A stretch of 8,433 nucleotides of DNA from Chryseobacterium gleum (GTDB taxonomy: Bacteria; Bacteroidota; Bacteroidia; Flavobacteriales_D; Sanyastnellaceae), in contig CAMCUG010000052.1 in NCBI GenBank assembly GCA_945878835.1, forward strand, positions 1 to 8,433, written 5' to 3'. The stretch's first letter is position 1; each line of letters starts with the position of its first letter. Positions 1-6,471 of the stretch are shown in pieces. The position numbers and the translations under genes are program-made. The notes below the pieces were generated by a model. That model was not told where the DNA came from. It saw nothing but the letters and a program-made list of their open reading frames with translations, and ran no database searches.

Positions 1-1
1 C

Positions 2-472
2 CCAACTTCAGCCAAAATCGGATTAGAGATTGGCGACGAAGCTCCGAACATCATTATGAAGGGAGTGGACGGAAAAGACTTAAAGCTTTCTTCTCTAAGA
101 GGAAAATTGGTCTTAATCGATTTCTGGGCTTCATGGTGCGGACCTTGCCGTAGAGAAAACCCGAATGTTGTTGCGGCTTACAACAAATACAGTAAAGCTA
201 AATTCAAAACAGCAAAAGGATTTGAAATTTTTTCTGTGAGTTTCGATCAGAACGAAACCGCTTGGAAAGAGGCCATTGCGAAAGACGGATTGTTGTGGAA
301 AAACCACGTGTGTGATATGAAAGGTTGGGCGAATGCTGCTGGACAGCTTTACGGAATCTCAAGCATTCCATCAAGTGTGTTAATAGATGAGAACGGAATT
401 ATTGTAGCGAAGAACCTTCGTGGACCTTCTTTAGATATGGAATTGGACAAGTACGTTTCTTCGTTCAATTGA
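2..472 (+). CDS. TlpA-family thioredoxin-like disulfide oxidoreductase, 5' end cut by window edge
   Basis: The reading frame is open to the left edge, so this is the C-terminal part (156 residues seen) of a longer protein. The methionine encoded at 56 lies inside the domain and is not the true start: the residues before it (IGLEIGDEAPNII) are the usual lead-in strand of an AhpC/TSA-TlpA domain. The redox motif WCGPC is encoded at 134-148, with the two cysteines at 137 and 146, preceded by LVLIDFWAS. The cis-proline region SIPSSVLIDENG follows later. Known role of the family: thiol-disulfide exchange, usually on the periplasmic side and anchored by a signal or lipoprotein peptide, which would lie outside this window. 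Many Bacteroidota members carry an N-terminal DUF4369-like domain; whether this one does cannot be seen. The gene ends at TGA and is followed by a strong terminator, so it is probably the last gene of its unit. Its substrate is unknown. Confidence 0.9.
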   Translation, partial: PTSAKIGLEIGDEAPNIIMKGVDGKDLKLSSLRGKLVLIDFWASWCGPCRRENPNVVAAYNKYSKAKFKTAKGFEIFSVSFDQNETAWKEAIAKDGLLWKNHVCDMKGWANAAGQLYGISSIPSSVLIDENGIIVAKNLRGPSLDMELDKYVSSFN

Positions 473-495
473 TCTAACGATATAAGTTATCTTTG
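469..495 (+). promoter_or_regulatory. Candidate Bacteroidota-type promoter for the grpE operon
   Basis: TATCTTTG at 488-495 is a perfect match to the Bacteroidota -7 element TAnnTTTG. A TTG at 469-471, overlapping the stop codon of the preceding gene, could serve as the -33 element, but the 16-base spacer is slightly shorter than usual. Transcription would be expected to begin about 5-8 bases after the element, near 500-503. That point lies inside the first arm of the terminator hairpin and would give grpE a leader of about 95 bases. A second, poorer candidate is TTG at 565-567 with the AT-rich stretch at 584-594 just before the start codon. The call rests on motif matching only. Confidence 0.55.
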
Positions 496-527
496 CGGGC
501 CGAATGACATTCGGCCCGTTTTGTTTT
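496..527 (+). terminator. Rho-independent terminator after the TlpA-like gene
   Basis: A perfect 10-base-pair stem is formed by 496-505 (CGGGCCGAAT) and 509-518 (ATTCGGCCCG), closed by the three-base loop GAC. It is followed directly by TTTTGTTTT at 519-527. The GC-rich stem and T-run are classic for intrinsic termination on the plus strand, 24 bases after the stop codon of the upstream gene. The first arm overlaps the expected transcription start of the grpE promoter candidate. Confidence 0.9.
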
Positions 528-597
528 CTGACAGCCTGTCGCTCTTTTTGGCTTGGCTCAACGATTGTCAAATGGGAATTACATAAAATTTTAGGCT

Positions 598-1149
598 ATG
601 ACAGAAGAATTGAATGACAATCAGTCACAAGAATTGGAAAATAACGAAGTGAACGAGACTCCTGTTGAGGCTCCTATTGAGGAGACAACCACAGAGAATT
701 CAGCAGAACCGACAGCAGAACAAGTTACTGCAGAGTGGAAGGACAAGTATATGCGCTTAACCGCCGATTTCGATAATTTCAGAAAACAAAAGAATCGGGA
801 AAGAATTGAATTGCTAAGCAATGCTTCACGCGATGTAATAAGTGGTTTACTTCCTGTATTAGATGTGTTCGAATTGGCCATGAAGTCAAATGAGAACATT
901 GAAGACATTAATGCGATTAAAGAAGGATTCGCTATAATCTATGGAAAGTTTTTAAGCGAATTGGAAAAGAAGGGGTTGAAGCCGATGGAAAGCAATGGGC
1001 TGCCCTTCAATGTAGATTTTCATGAGGCAATTACTGAGTTTCCAGCCCCAACGGAAGAGCAAAAGAACACCGTAATAGACACCATGGAGAAGGGCTATTT
1101 GTTAAACGATAATGTAATACGCTACGCCAAAGTAGTGGTAGGAAAATAA
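598..1149 (+). CDS. grpE: GrpE, nucleotide exchange factor for DnaK
   Basis: This 183-residue protein promotes ADP release from DnaK (Hsp70) and thereby drives the chaperone cycle in the cytoplasm. Residues 1-45 are acidic and low in complexity, rich in Glu, Thr and Asn, as in many GrpE N-termini. About residues 45-125 are the long helical dimer region, with DNFRKQKNRERIELL and then LLPVLDVFELAM. The C-terminal beta domain carries the family signature: GLPFNVDFHEAI at 134-145, then the MEKGYLLNDNVIRYAKVVVG stretch at 163-182. Length is normal. The ATG at 598 is the first start in frame and fits the acidic N-terminus. There is no clear Shine-Dalgarno sequence, as is usual in this phylum. The gene heads a tight unit with dnaJ two bases downstream, a common pairing in Bacteroidota; dnaK is not in the window. 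No CIRCE operator is visible upstream. Confidence 0.97.
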   Translation: MTEELNDNQSQELENNEVNETPVEAPIEETTTENSAEPTAEQVTAEWKDKYMRLTADFDNFRKQKNRERIELLSNASRDVISGLLPVLDVFELAMKSNENIEDINAIKEGFAIIYGKFLSELEKKGLKPMESNGLPFNVDFHEAITEFPAPTEEQKNTVIDTMEKGYLLNDNVIRYAKVVVGK

Positions 1150-1151
1150 TT

Positions 1152-2258
1152 ATGGCTAAGAAAGATTTCTACGACGTATTGGGTATTGCACGAAGTGCGA
1201 ACGAGGCTGATATAAAAAAGGCCTATCGCAAATTGGCTATTCAATTCCACCCCGATAAAAATCCTGACGACGGTTCGGCTGAAGAGAAATTCAAAGAAGC
1301 CGCGGAGGCTTACGAGGTGTTAAGTGATAATCAAAAACGTCAGCGTTACGATCAGTTCGGTCATGCCGGAATGGGCGGAGGTGGGGGCGGACAAGGCTAT
1401 GGTGGTGGAATGAATATGGACGATATCTTCTCTCAATTCGGAGATATATTCGGAGGTTTTGGCGGTGGGGGAAGTAGATCAAGTTCAAGACGAGTGAAAG
1501 GAAGCAATCTTCGCATTCGTGTTAAATTGAATTTGGAAGAAATAGCATATGGAACAACCAAGAAGATTAAGGTTTTCAAAATGGCGAACGCCGATGGCGT
1601 CACCTACGATACGTGTTCAACATGTGGAGGTACTGGACAAATACGTCGCGTGCAACAAACAATTTTAGGTGCCATGCAAACAGCAGCCACTTGTCATGTT
1701 TGCAGCGGTGCAGGAAAATCAATTAAGGATCGTCCGAAAGATGCCGATGCATACGGACAGGTTCGCAAGGAAGAAACGGTGGAAATTAAAATTCCAGCGG
1801 GTGTGGGTGAAGGAATGACGTTGAATGTTTCAGGAAAGGGAAATTCCGGTCCGTTTGGCGGAGTGCCCGGGGATTTACTTGTTCAGATTGAAGAAGAAGA
1901 GCACGCTGAGTTGAAGCGTGATGGAATTCACTTGTATTACGATTTGTATTTGAATTTTGTAGATGCTGCTATGGGAGCGAGCATTGAAATTCCTTTGGTG
2001 AAGGGCAAGGCTCAAATAAAAATAGAGCCCGGAACTCAAGCTGGAAAAATTCTTCGTTTGAAAGGGAAAGGAATACCAGATGTAAACGGATACGGCTCTG
2101 GAGATTTAATGGTGAACATCAATGTTTGGACACCACAGAAACTTTCATCAGAAGAAAAAGAAATCTTAACGAAGCTTCGCGAGTCTGAAAATTTCAAACC
2201 GAATCCTTCTGCCAAAGACAAAAGTTTTTTCCAACGTGTAAAAGAAATGTTTCAGTAA
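1152..2258 (+). CDS. dnaJ: DnaJ (Hsp40) co-chaperone with only one of two zinc sites
   Basis: This 368-residue J-protein delivers unfolded clients to DnaK and stimulates its ATPase. The J domain is at residues 3-70 with HPD at 33-35. A Gly/Phe-rich linker with DIF motifs follows at about 74-107, then the zinc-finger region and the two-part C-terminal client-binding domain to about 345. The zinc region is odd. Canonical DnaJ has four CxxCxGxG repeats; here only two remain, CSTCGGTG at 155-162 and CHVCSGAG at 181-188, which align to repeats 2 and 3. Repeat 1 appears deleted between KKIKV (ending at 141) and VTYDTC (150-155). At the place of repeat 4 (195-202) the sequence is PKDADAYG, same length but without cysteines. 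Repeats 1 and 4 together form zinc site I in E. coli DnaJ, so that site is lost as a unit. The frame is otherwise intact and flanking motifs are well conserved, so I do not call it a pseudogene. truA follows after 7 bases. Confidence 0.96.
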   Translation: MAKKDFYDVLGIARSANEADIKKAYRKLAIQFHPDKNPDDGSAEEKFKEAAEAYEVLSDNQKRQRYDQFGHAGMGGGGGGQGYGGGMNMDDIFSQFGDIFGGFGGGGSRSSSRRVKGSNLRIRVKLNLEEIAYGTTKKIKVFKMANADGVTYDTCSTCGGTGQIRRVQQTILGAMQTAATCHVCSGAGKSIKDRPKDADAYGQVRKEETVEIKIPAGVGEGMTLNVSGKGNSGPFGGVPGDLLVQIEEEEHAELKRDGIHLYYDLYLNFVDAAMGASIEIPLVKGKAQIKIEPGTQAGKILRLKGKGIPDVNGYGSGDLMVNINVWTPQKLSSEEKEILTKLRESENFKPNPSAKDKSFFQRVKEMFQ

Positions 2259-2265
2259 TTAAGCA

Positions 2266-3051
2266 ATGGAGCAGGAAGAAGAAAAGACGGAATTTGCGCG
2301 CTACTTCCTGCAAATAGCCTACGACGGAACCAACTATCACGGCTGGCAAAGACAACTGAATGCTCATTCGGTTCAAGAAGAAATAGAAAAAGCTTTGTGC
2401 AAAATATTGCGCTTGCCGAAAGTGGTTACACTCGGCTGCGGTCGCACTGACACGGGGGTTCACGCGAGCGATTTTTATCTTCATTTCGTTCCAGAAATTC
2501 ATGAATTGAATGAAGAAGAAACGCTGTTTCGATTGCAACAAGTTTTGCCGAAGGACATTGCGGCTTTCAAACTTTTCAAAGTAAACAATCGGGCACATGC
2601 GCGATTCGATGCGAATGAGCGCTCTTATGAATATCGCATTGCGAAAAAGAAAGATCCGTTTCAACGCAATTATACATACTTCTATGGAAAAGAATTAAAC
2701 GTAGAGGCCATGAACAACGCAGCCCAATTAATGTTAGGATCTCGTGATTTTGCTTGCTTCTGCAAATCGGGCGGAGGTCAAATGACAACGATTTGCGATG
2801 TGCGTGAAGCGAGATGGGAGGAGAAGGAAGGTCTTTTGATTTTTCACATAACTGCCGATCGCTTTCTTCGAAACATGGTGCGCGCTGTGGTGGGAACCCT
2901 GTTGCAAGTGGGAAGAGGTGAAATGAATTTGGAAGAATTTCAAGAAGTGCTGAATAGCAAATCAAGAAACGAGGCAGGAGAAAGTGTTCGTCCGAATGGA
3001 CTGTTTTTAACTCGAGTTATTTATCCGGAATCTACCTTCCGAACAAACTAG
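2266..3051 (+). CDS. truA: TruA, tRNA pseudouridine(38-40) synthase
   Basis: This 261-residue cytoplasmic enzyme converts uridines 38, 39 and 40 in the anticodon stem-loop of many tRNAs to pseudouridine. Family marks are plain: YDGTNYHGWQRQ at 19-30, the catalytic loop GRTDTGVHA at 59-67 with the nucleophilic aspartate D62, YEYRI at 121-125, and FLRNMVRAVVGTLLQVGRG at 200-218. The C-terminal substrate loop ends with RPNGLFLTRVIYP at 242-254. Length is typical. The ATG at 2266 fits, because the conserved first strand begins about 13 residues later after a charged Glu-rich leader. The gene sits 7 bases after dnaJ and 3 bases before the ABC exporter, so co-transcription is likely. Nothing about it appears unusual. 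Confidence 0.97.
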   Translation: MEQEEEKTEFARYFLQIAYDGTNYHGWQRQLNAHSVQEEIEKALCKILRLPKVVTLGCGRTDTGVHASDFYLHFVPEIHELNEEETLFRLQQVLPKDIAAFKLFKVNNRAHARFDANERSYEYRIAKKKDPFQRNYTYFYGKELNVEAMNNAAQLMLGSRDFACFCKSGGGQMTTICDVREARWEEKEGLLIFHITADRFLRNMVRAVVGTLLQVGRGEMNLEEFQEVLNSKSRNEAGESVRPNGLFLTRVIYPESTFRTN

Positions 3052-3054
3052 AAT

Positions 3055-4797
3055 ATGGCATCAGGGAAGGCGTTTGATTGGAAAATATTTGCTCGACTGT
3101 ATCAATACAGCAAGCCCTATCGCGGCGGTTTCGCGGTTACTCTGATTTTAGTGCTTGTGCTTTCAGGTCTTACAGTCGTGCGGCCTGAACAAATGCGGAA
3201 CATGCTAGATGTCGCAGTTCCCGGAGGTGACAGTAGGCAAATCTTGAATGTCGCCATATGGTTTTTTGTTGTTCTTGCTATTGAAATTTCACTTCAGTAC
3301 ATTCAAACACTTGCAGCGAATAGTGTGGCGCAAAGTATTACGCTTGACATGCGTGAACGAGTTTATGCGCAGGTGATTCGATATAAATTGAATTACTTCG
3401 ATAAGACTCCTGTTGGACAATTAGTAACGCGACACATTGGAGACATCGACGGTATTGCGGAGGTCTTCAGTGTTGGGCTTTTAGATATTATTCGCGACAT
3501 ACTTAAGTTGTTGGTGATTGTAGGATTCATGTTTTTTCTCGATTGGAAGTTGACGTTGATCGTCATGCTGCCAATACCTATTTTACTGTGGGCAACGCGC
3601 GTGTTTCAGCAAGCGGTGAAGAAATCTTTTCAAGATGTTCGAAACGAAGTTGCGCGCATGAATGTGTTCGTGCAAGAGCATGTAACGGGAATGAACATTG
3701 TTCAGTTTTTCAATCGTCAGAAAATTGAAAACGAAAAATTTGTAGAGATCAATGCGCAGCAACGCGATGCTCATATTCGCGGCGTTTGGGCGTATTCAGT
3801 TTTCTTTCCTGTTGTTGAAATTCTTTCAGCACTCTCTGTTTCCTTGCTGCTTTGGTGGGGTGTAAAGTCGAGTTTGAATTTGGAAATGTCTCCAGGATTA
3901 ATTCTTGAATTCAGCACGTTCATAGCCATGATGTACAGACCCATTCGACAGATGGCAGACAACTTCAACGTACTTCAAATGGGAGTGGTGAATGCCGAAC
4001 GTGTATTCAAATTAATGGACGAAGATCATTCCGAAGAAGATGCCCTGCATGAAGAAATGAAAGATGTCAATGGAAGAATTGAATTCCGCGATGTGAGTTT
4101 TCAGTATGTGGAAAATCAGCCGGTATTGACCAACTTCAACATGATTATTGAAGCTGGTAAAAGCGCGGCTATCGTCGGTTCTACGGGGTCTGGAAAATCG
4201 ACACTTATTTCTTTGTTGAATCGATTCTATGAAATAAACAGCGGTGAGATTTATATCGATGATGTTGCACTTTCGAAATTGCCTTTGGTTTCCCTTCGAA
4301 AAACAATTGGCGTTGTTCTTCAAGATGTTTTTCTTTTCAGTGATTCCATTCGAAACAATTTAACCTTGTACAACAAGGAGATTTCCGATGAACGAATGAT
4401 TGACGCAGCGAAGTTGGTGGGCGCTCATGAATTCATTATGGCGCTTCCGGGCGGATATGATTTCGATGTGAAGGAAAGAGGAACGTTGCTCAGTACGGGA
4501 CAGCGTCAGCTTTTAGCTTTCGTTCGCGTCTTCCTTCAAGATCCGAAAATTGTTATTCTTGACGAAGCGACTTCAAGTATCGATACCGAATCTGAATTAC
4601 TGATTCAGCGCGCGACAGAGTTGCTAACGAAGGATAGAACATCAATCGTAATTGCGCACAGACTTTCAACCATTCAGCAAGCTGACGTAATTTTTGTTTT
4701 GGAAAAAGGAGAAATTATTGAGCAAGGAAGTCATTCAGAGTTGATGACATTGAGCGGTCATTACCGTAACTTAGTGGAACTTCAATACAAGAAATAA
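3055..4797 (+). CDS. MsbA-like ABC exporter, fused membrane and ATPase domains
   Basis: This 580-residue half-transporter should form a dimer in the inner membrane and export a lipid, drug or other hydrophobic substrate using ATP; the substrate cannot be told. About six membrane segments are visible near residues 24-42, 63-83, 142-162, 166-184, 246-269 and 281-297. The ATPase domain begins near 341 (RIEFRDVSFQY). Walker A GSTGSGKST is at 375-383, the Q-loop Gln at 423, signature LSTGQ at 479-483, Walker B ending ILDE at 501-504 with catalytic Glu504, and the switch His535. Both the catalytic Glu and the switch His are present, so this ATPase site looks fully active. The third signature residue is Thr rather than Gly, as in other exporters with LSxGQRQL, so this is not a defect. 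The gene follows truA by 3 bases and shares one base with the next start (TAATG). MsbA (lipid A flippase) is one possibility but is not shown by sequence alone. Confidence 0.93.
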   Translation: MASGKAFDWKIFARLYQYSKPYRGGFAVTLILVLVLSGLTVVRPEQMRNMLDVAVPGGDSRQILNVAIWFFVVLAIEISLQYIQTLAANSVAQSITLDMRERVYAQVIRYKLNYFDKTPVGQLVTRHIGDIDGIAEVFSVGLLDIIRDILKLLVIVGFMFFLDWKLTLIVMLPIPILLWATRVFQQAVKKSFQDVRNEVARMNVFVQEHVTGMNIVQFFNRQKIENEKFVEINAQQRDAHIRGVWAYSVFFPVVEILSALSVSLLLWWGVKSSLNLEMSPGLILEFSTFIAMMYRPIRQMADNFNVLQMGVVNAERVFKLMDEDHSEEDALHEEMKDVNGRIEFRDVSFQYVENQPVLTNFNMIIEAGKSAAIVGSTGSGKSTLISLLNRFYEINSGEIYIDDVALSKLPLVSLRKTIGVVLQDVFLFSDSIRNNLTLYNKEISDERMIDAAKLVGAHEFIMALPGGYDFDVKERGTLLSTGQRQLLAFVRVFLQDPKIVILDEATSSIDTESELLIQRATELLTKDRTSIVIAHRLSTIQQADVIFVLEKGEIIEQGSHSELMTLSGHYRNLVELQYKK

Positions 4798-5213
4798 TGA
4801 CCAACGCCGAGAAGATTGTAAACTTCATGTTCACCAACGATGCGTATAGCCAATGGTTGGGCATTGAACGATTGAACGTTGCGCCCGGTGTTTGCGATTT
4901 GCGAATGACAGTAAGAAGTGAAATGTTAAACGGATTTGCTATTGCACATGGTGGAATTTCTTATTCACTGGCCGACACTGCTTTGGCATTCGCGAGCAAT
5001 GCCCATGGATTGAAATGTTATTCGGTGGAGACTTCTATTTCTCATGTGAAGATGGTTGCGGAAGAAGATGTTCTTACAACGTTGGTAGAAGAGAAGAGTT
5101 TGTCTAAGCGCATCGGCGTTTATCACATTACGGTCTTCAATCAAAACAACGAAGCTGTGGCCTTTTTCAAGGGGACGGTTCACAGGTCTGAAAAATCTTG
5201 GGAAATCGCATAA
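4797..5213 (+). CDS. PaaI-type hotdog-fold acyl-CoA thioesterase
   Basis: This 138-residue single-domain hotdog protein should hydrolyse acyl-CoA thioesters in the cytoplasm, normally as a tetramer. The PaaI signature is clear: MLNGFAIAHGGISYSLADTAL at residues 43-63 contains Asn45, His51-Gly-Gly and the likely catalytic Asp60 (the aspartate of the LADTA motif). The central strand ETSISHVKMV at 78-87 and the last strand VAFFKGTVHR at 121-130 fit the fold. PaaI proper acts on phenylacetate-pathway CoA esters. No other paa gene is in view, so the physiological substrate is open and a general CoA-ester proofreading role is equally possible. The start ATG overlaps the exporter's TAA stop by one base, suggesting translational coupling. 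It is the last gene of the grpE unit, but no terminator follows it. Confidence 0.88.
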   Translation: MTNAEKIVNFMFTNDAYSQWLGIERLNVAPGVCDLRMTVRSEMLNGFAIAHGGISYSLADTALAFASNAHGLKCYSVETSISHVKMVAEEDVLTTLVEEKSLSKRIGVYHITVFNQNNEAVAFFKGTVHRSEKSWEIA

Positions 5214-5248
5214 TTTTCAAGGACTTTCTTTCTTAAATCGTAAATTTG
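5214..5248 (+). promoter_or_regulatory. Candidate Bacteroidota-type promoter for the aminotransferase operon
   Basis: TAAATTTG at 5241-5248 matches the -7 consensus TAnnTTTG exactly and lies in the only sizeable gap (39 bases) between units 2 and 3. A good TTG -33 element is missing; TTTTC at 5214-5218, 22 bases upstream, is the nearest partial match. The element ends only four bases before the ATG at 5253, so transcription would begin at or just beyond that ATG. This implies either a leaderless message or a downstream start. Confidence 0.5.
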
Positions 5249-5252
5249 CCCC

Positions 5253-6470
5253 ATGCAAGAAAATACGCGCGTGGGCAAGATTTCCCACCTGTTAGAAAAA
5301 CTGACTGAATCTGCAACGTTGGCCATGTCTCGTATGAGTCGTGAATTGGCTGCAGAAGGAAAGCCCGTAGTGAACCTTTCTATTGGTGAACCCGACTTCA
5401 ATACACCTGATTTTATTAAAGATGCAGCTATAGCCGCCATCCACGCAAACGTAACGCATTACCCTCCAGTAAACGGCTTCCTAGAATTGCGTCAAGCTAT
5501 TTCAAACAAGTTCAATCGCGATAACGGACTTACCTATTCTCCCGAACAAGTTGTTGTAAGCACAGGTGCGAAACAGAGTTTAGCGAATGTCATTTTGGCA
5601 CTGGTGAATCTAGGCGACGAGGTAATTATGCCAAGTCCATATTGGGTAAGCTACTCTGAAATGGTAAAGATGGCGGGAGGAACCGTTGTTGAACTTCACG
5701 CCGGTATTGAAAGCAATTTCAAGATTACTCCAGAAGAATTAAGCAACGCCATTAACGATAAAACGAAGTTGATTATCTACAGTTCTCCGTGCAACCCAAC
5801 GGGTTCAGTTTATAGCAAGGAAGAGCTTGAAGCATTGAGTAAAGTTATTCTTCAGCACGAAGGTGTTTATGTGATTAGCGATGAGATTTACGAGCTGATT
5901 AATTTTGTTGGAAAGACTTATTCCATAGGGGCTTGCGAAGGCATGTTAGATCGAACTATTACAGTGAACGGTGTATCGAAAGCATTCGCAATGACGGGAT
6001 GGAGATTGGGATACATTGGCGCTCCGAAATGGATTGCTCAAGCGTGTAACAAGATGCAAGGACAAATTACCAGCGGTGCGAACACCATTGCGCAAATGGC
6101 TGCGAAAGCGGCGTTGGAAGCAGACCCTTCTGTGGTTAGCGAAATGATTGAAGTGTTCAAGACGCGCAGAGATCGCGTGTATGAAGGACTTTCGAAAATA
6201 CCTGGATTAAAGATTAATCTTCCTGAAGCGGCATTCTATTTTTACATAGACGTTACAGCTTTCTTCAACACGACAGACGGTGAAACCGTTGTGAAGAATT
6301 CAGAAGACATGGCCATGTACTTGTTGCGCAAGGTGTATGTTGCAACTGTAGCCGGAGATGCTTTTGGTGATTCGAATTGCATTCGAATTTCATACGCGAC
6401 TTCCGAAGAAAATTTAGATCAAGCCGTTTCAAGAATGGCTCAAGCTTTATCAGAATTAAAACCGTTATAA
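5253..6470 (+). CDS. Class I PLP-dependent aminotransferase (aspartate/prephenate-type, subgroup Ibeta)
   Basis: This 405-residue cytoplasmic enzyme transfers an amino group between an amino acid and a 2-oxo acid using pyridoxal phosphate. Visible marks are the N-terminal SATLAMSRM at 20-28, GEPDF at 45-49, GAKQSL at 105-110, SPYWVSY at 128-134, SPCNPTG at 178-184, the PLP-ring Asp210 and Tyr213 in SDEIYEL, the Schiff-base Lys243 in SKAFAMTGWRLGY, and Arg378 in IRISYA for the substrate carboxylate. The pattern is that of bacterial aspartate aminotransferases of subgroup Ibeta, some of which also act on prephenate. Linkage to aroA in the same unit makes an aromatic role possible but not proven. 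The start is uncertain: ATG 5253 lies four bases after a promoter-like element, and an in-frame GTG at 5271 (residue 7) would still include the whole conserved domain. The kinase gene follows after one base. Confidence 0.93.
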   Translation: MQENTRVGKISHLLEKLTESATLAMSRMSRELAAEGKPVVNLSIGEPDFNTPDFIKDAAIAAIHANVTHYPPVNGFLELRQAISNKFNRDNGLTYSPEQVVVSTGAKQSLANVILALVNLGDEVIMPSPYWVSYSEMVKMAGGTVVELHAGIESNFKITPEELSNAINDKTKLIIYSSPCNPTGSVYSKEELEALSKVILQHEGVYVISDEIYELINFVGKTYSIGACEGMLDRTITVNGVSKAFAMTGWRLGYIGAPKWIAQACNKMQGQITSGANTIAQMAAKAALEADPSVVSEMIEVFKTRRDRVYEGLSKIPGLKINLPEAAFYFYIDVTAFFNTTDGETVVKNSEDMAMYLLRKVYVATVAGDAFGDSNCIRISYATSEENLDQAVSRMAQALSELKPL

Positions 6471-6471
6471 A

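Noticed and set aside
56..58. ATG at 56 as the start of a small 138-residue thioredoxin gene
   Set aside because: The frame continues upstream to the window edge with family-typical residues (IGDEAPNI), so the gene is truncated by the window and does not start here.
530..540. Small palindrome GACAG-C-CTGTC in the grpE leader, as an operator
   Set aside because: The arms are only five bases with a one-base centre, no regulator is known for it here, and such short palindromes are common by chance.
1366..1482. Glycine-rich, G-dense stretch as a simple-sequence repeat or structured element
   Set aside because: It is the normal Gly/Phe linker of DnaJ, including its DIF motifs, and needs no other explanation.
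2194..2664. Long reverse-strand open frame (156 codons) over the dnaJ-truA junction
   Set aside because: Its translation shows no recognisable domain, and it lies opposite two well-conserved genes whose codon bias explains the open frame. Other reverse-strand frames, such as 621-908, 4012-4323 and 7257-7580, were rejected for the same reason.
3829..3837. CIRCE-like half-site (GCACTC) for HrcA heat-shock control
   Set aside because: It lies deep inside the exporter coding region and has no inverted GAGTGC partner at the right spacing. No CIRCE element occurs before grpE either.
4489..4503. ABC signature LSTGQ in place of LSGGQ, as a possible degenerate ATPase site
   Set aside because: Many active exporters of this type have LSxGQRQL. 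The Walker A lysine, catalytic glutamate and switch histidine are all present, so there is no sign of a dead site.
5214..5252. Possible terminator between the thioesterase and the aminotransferase
   Set aside because: The gap has no GC-rich inverted repeat followed by a T-run. Only a promoter-like element is visible.
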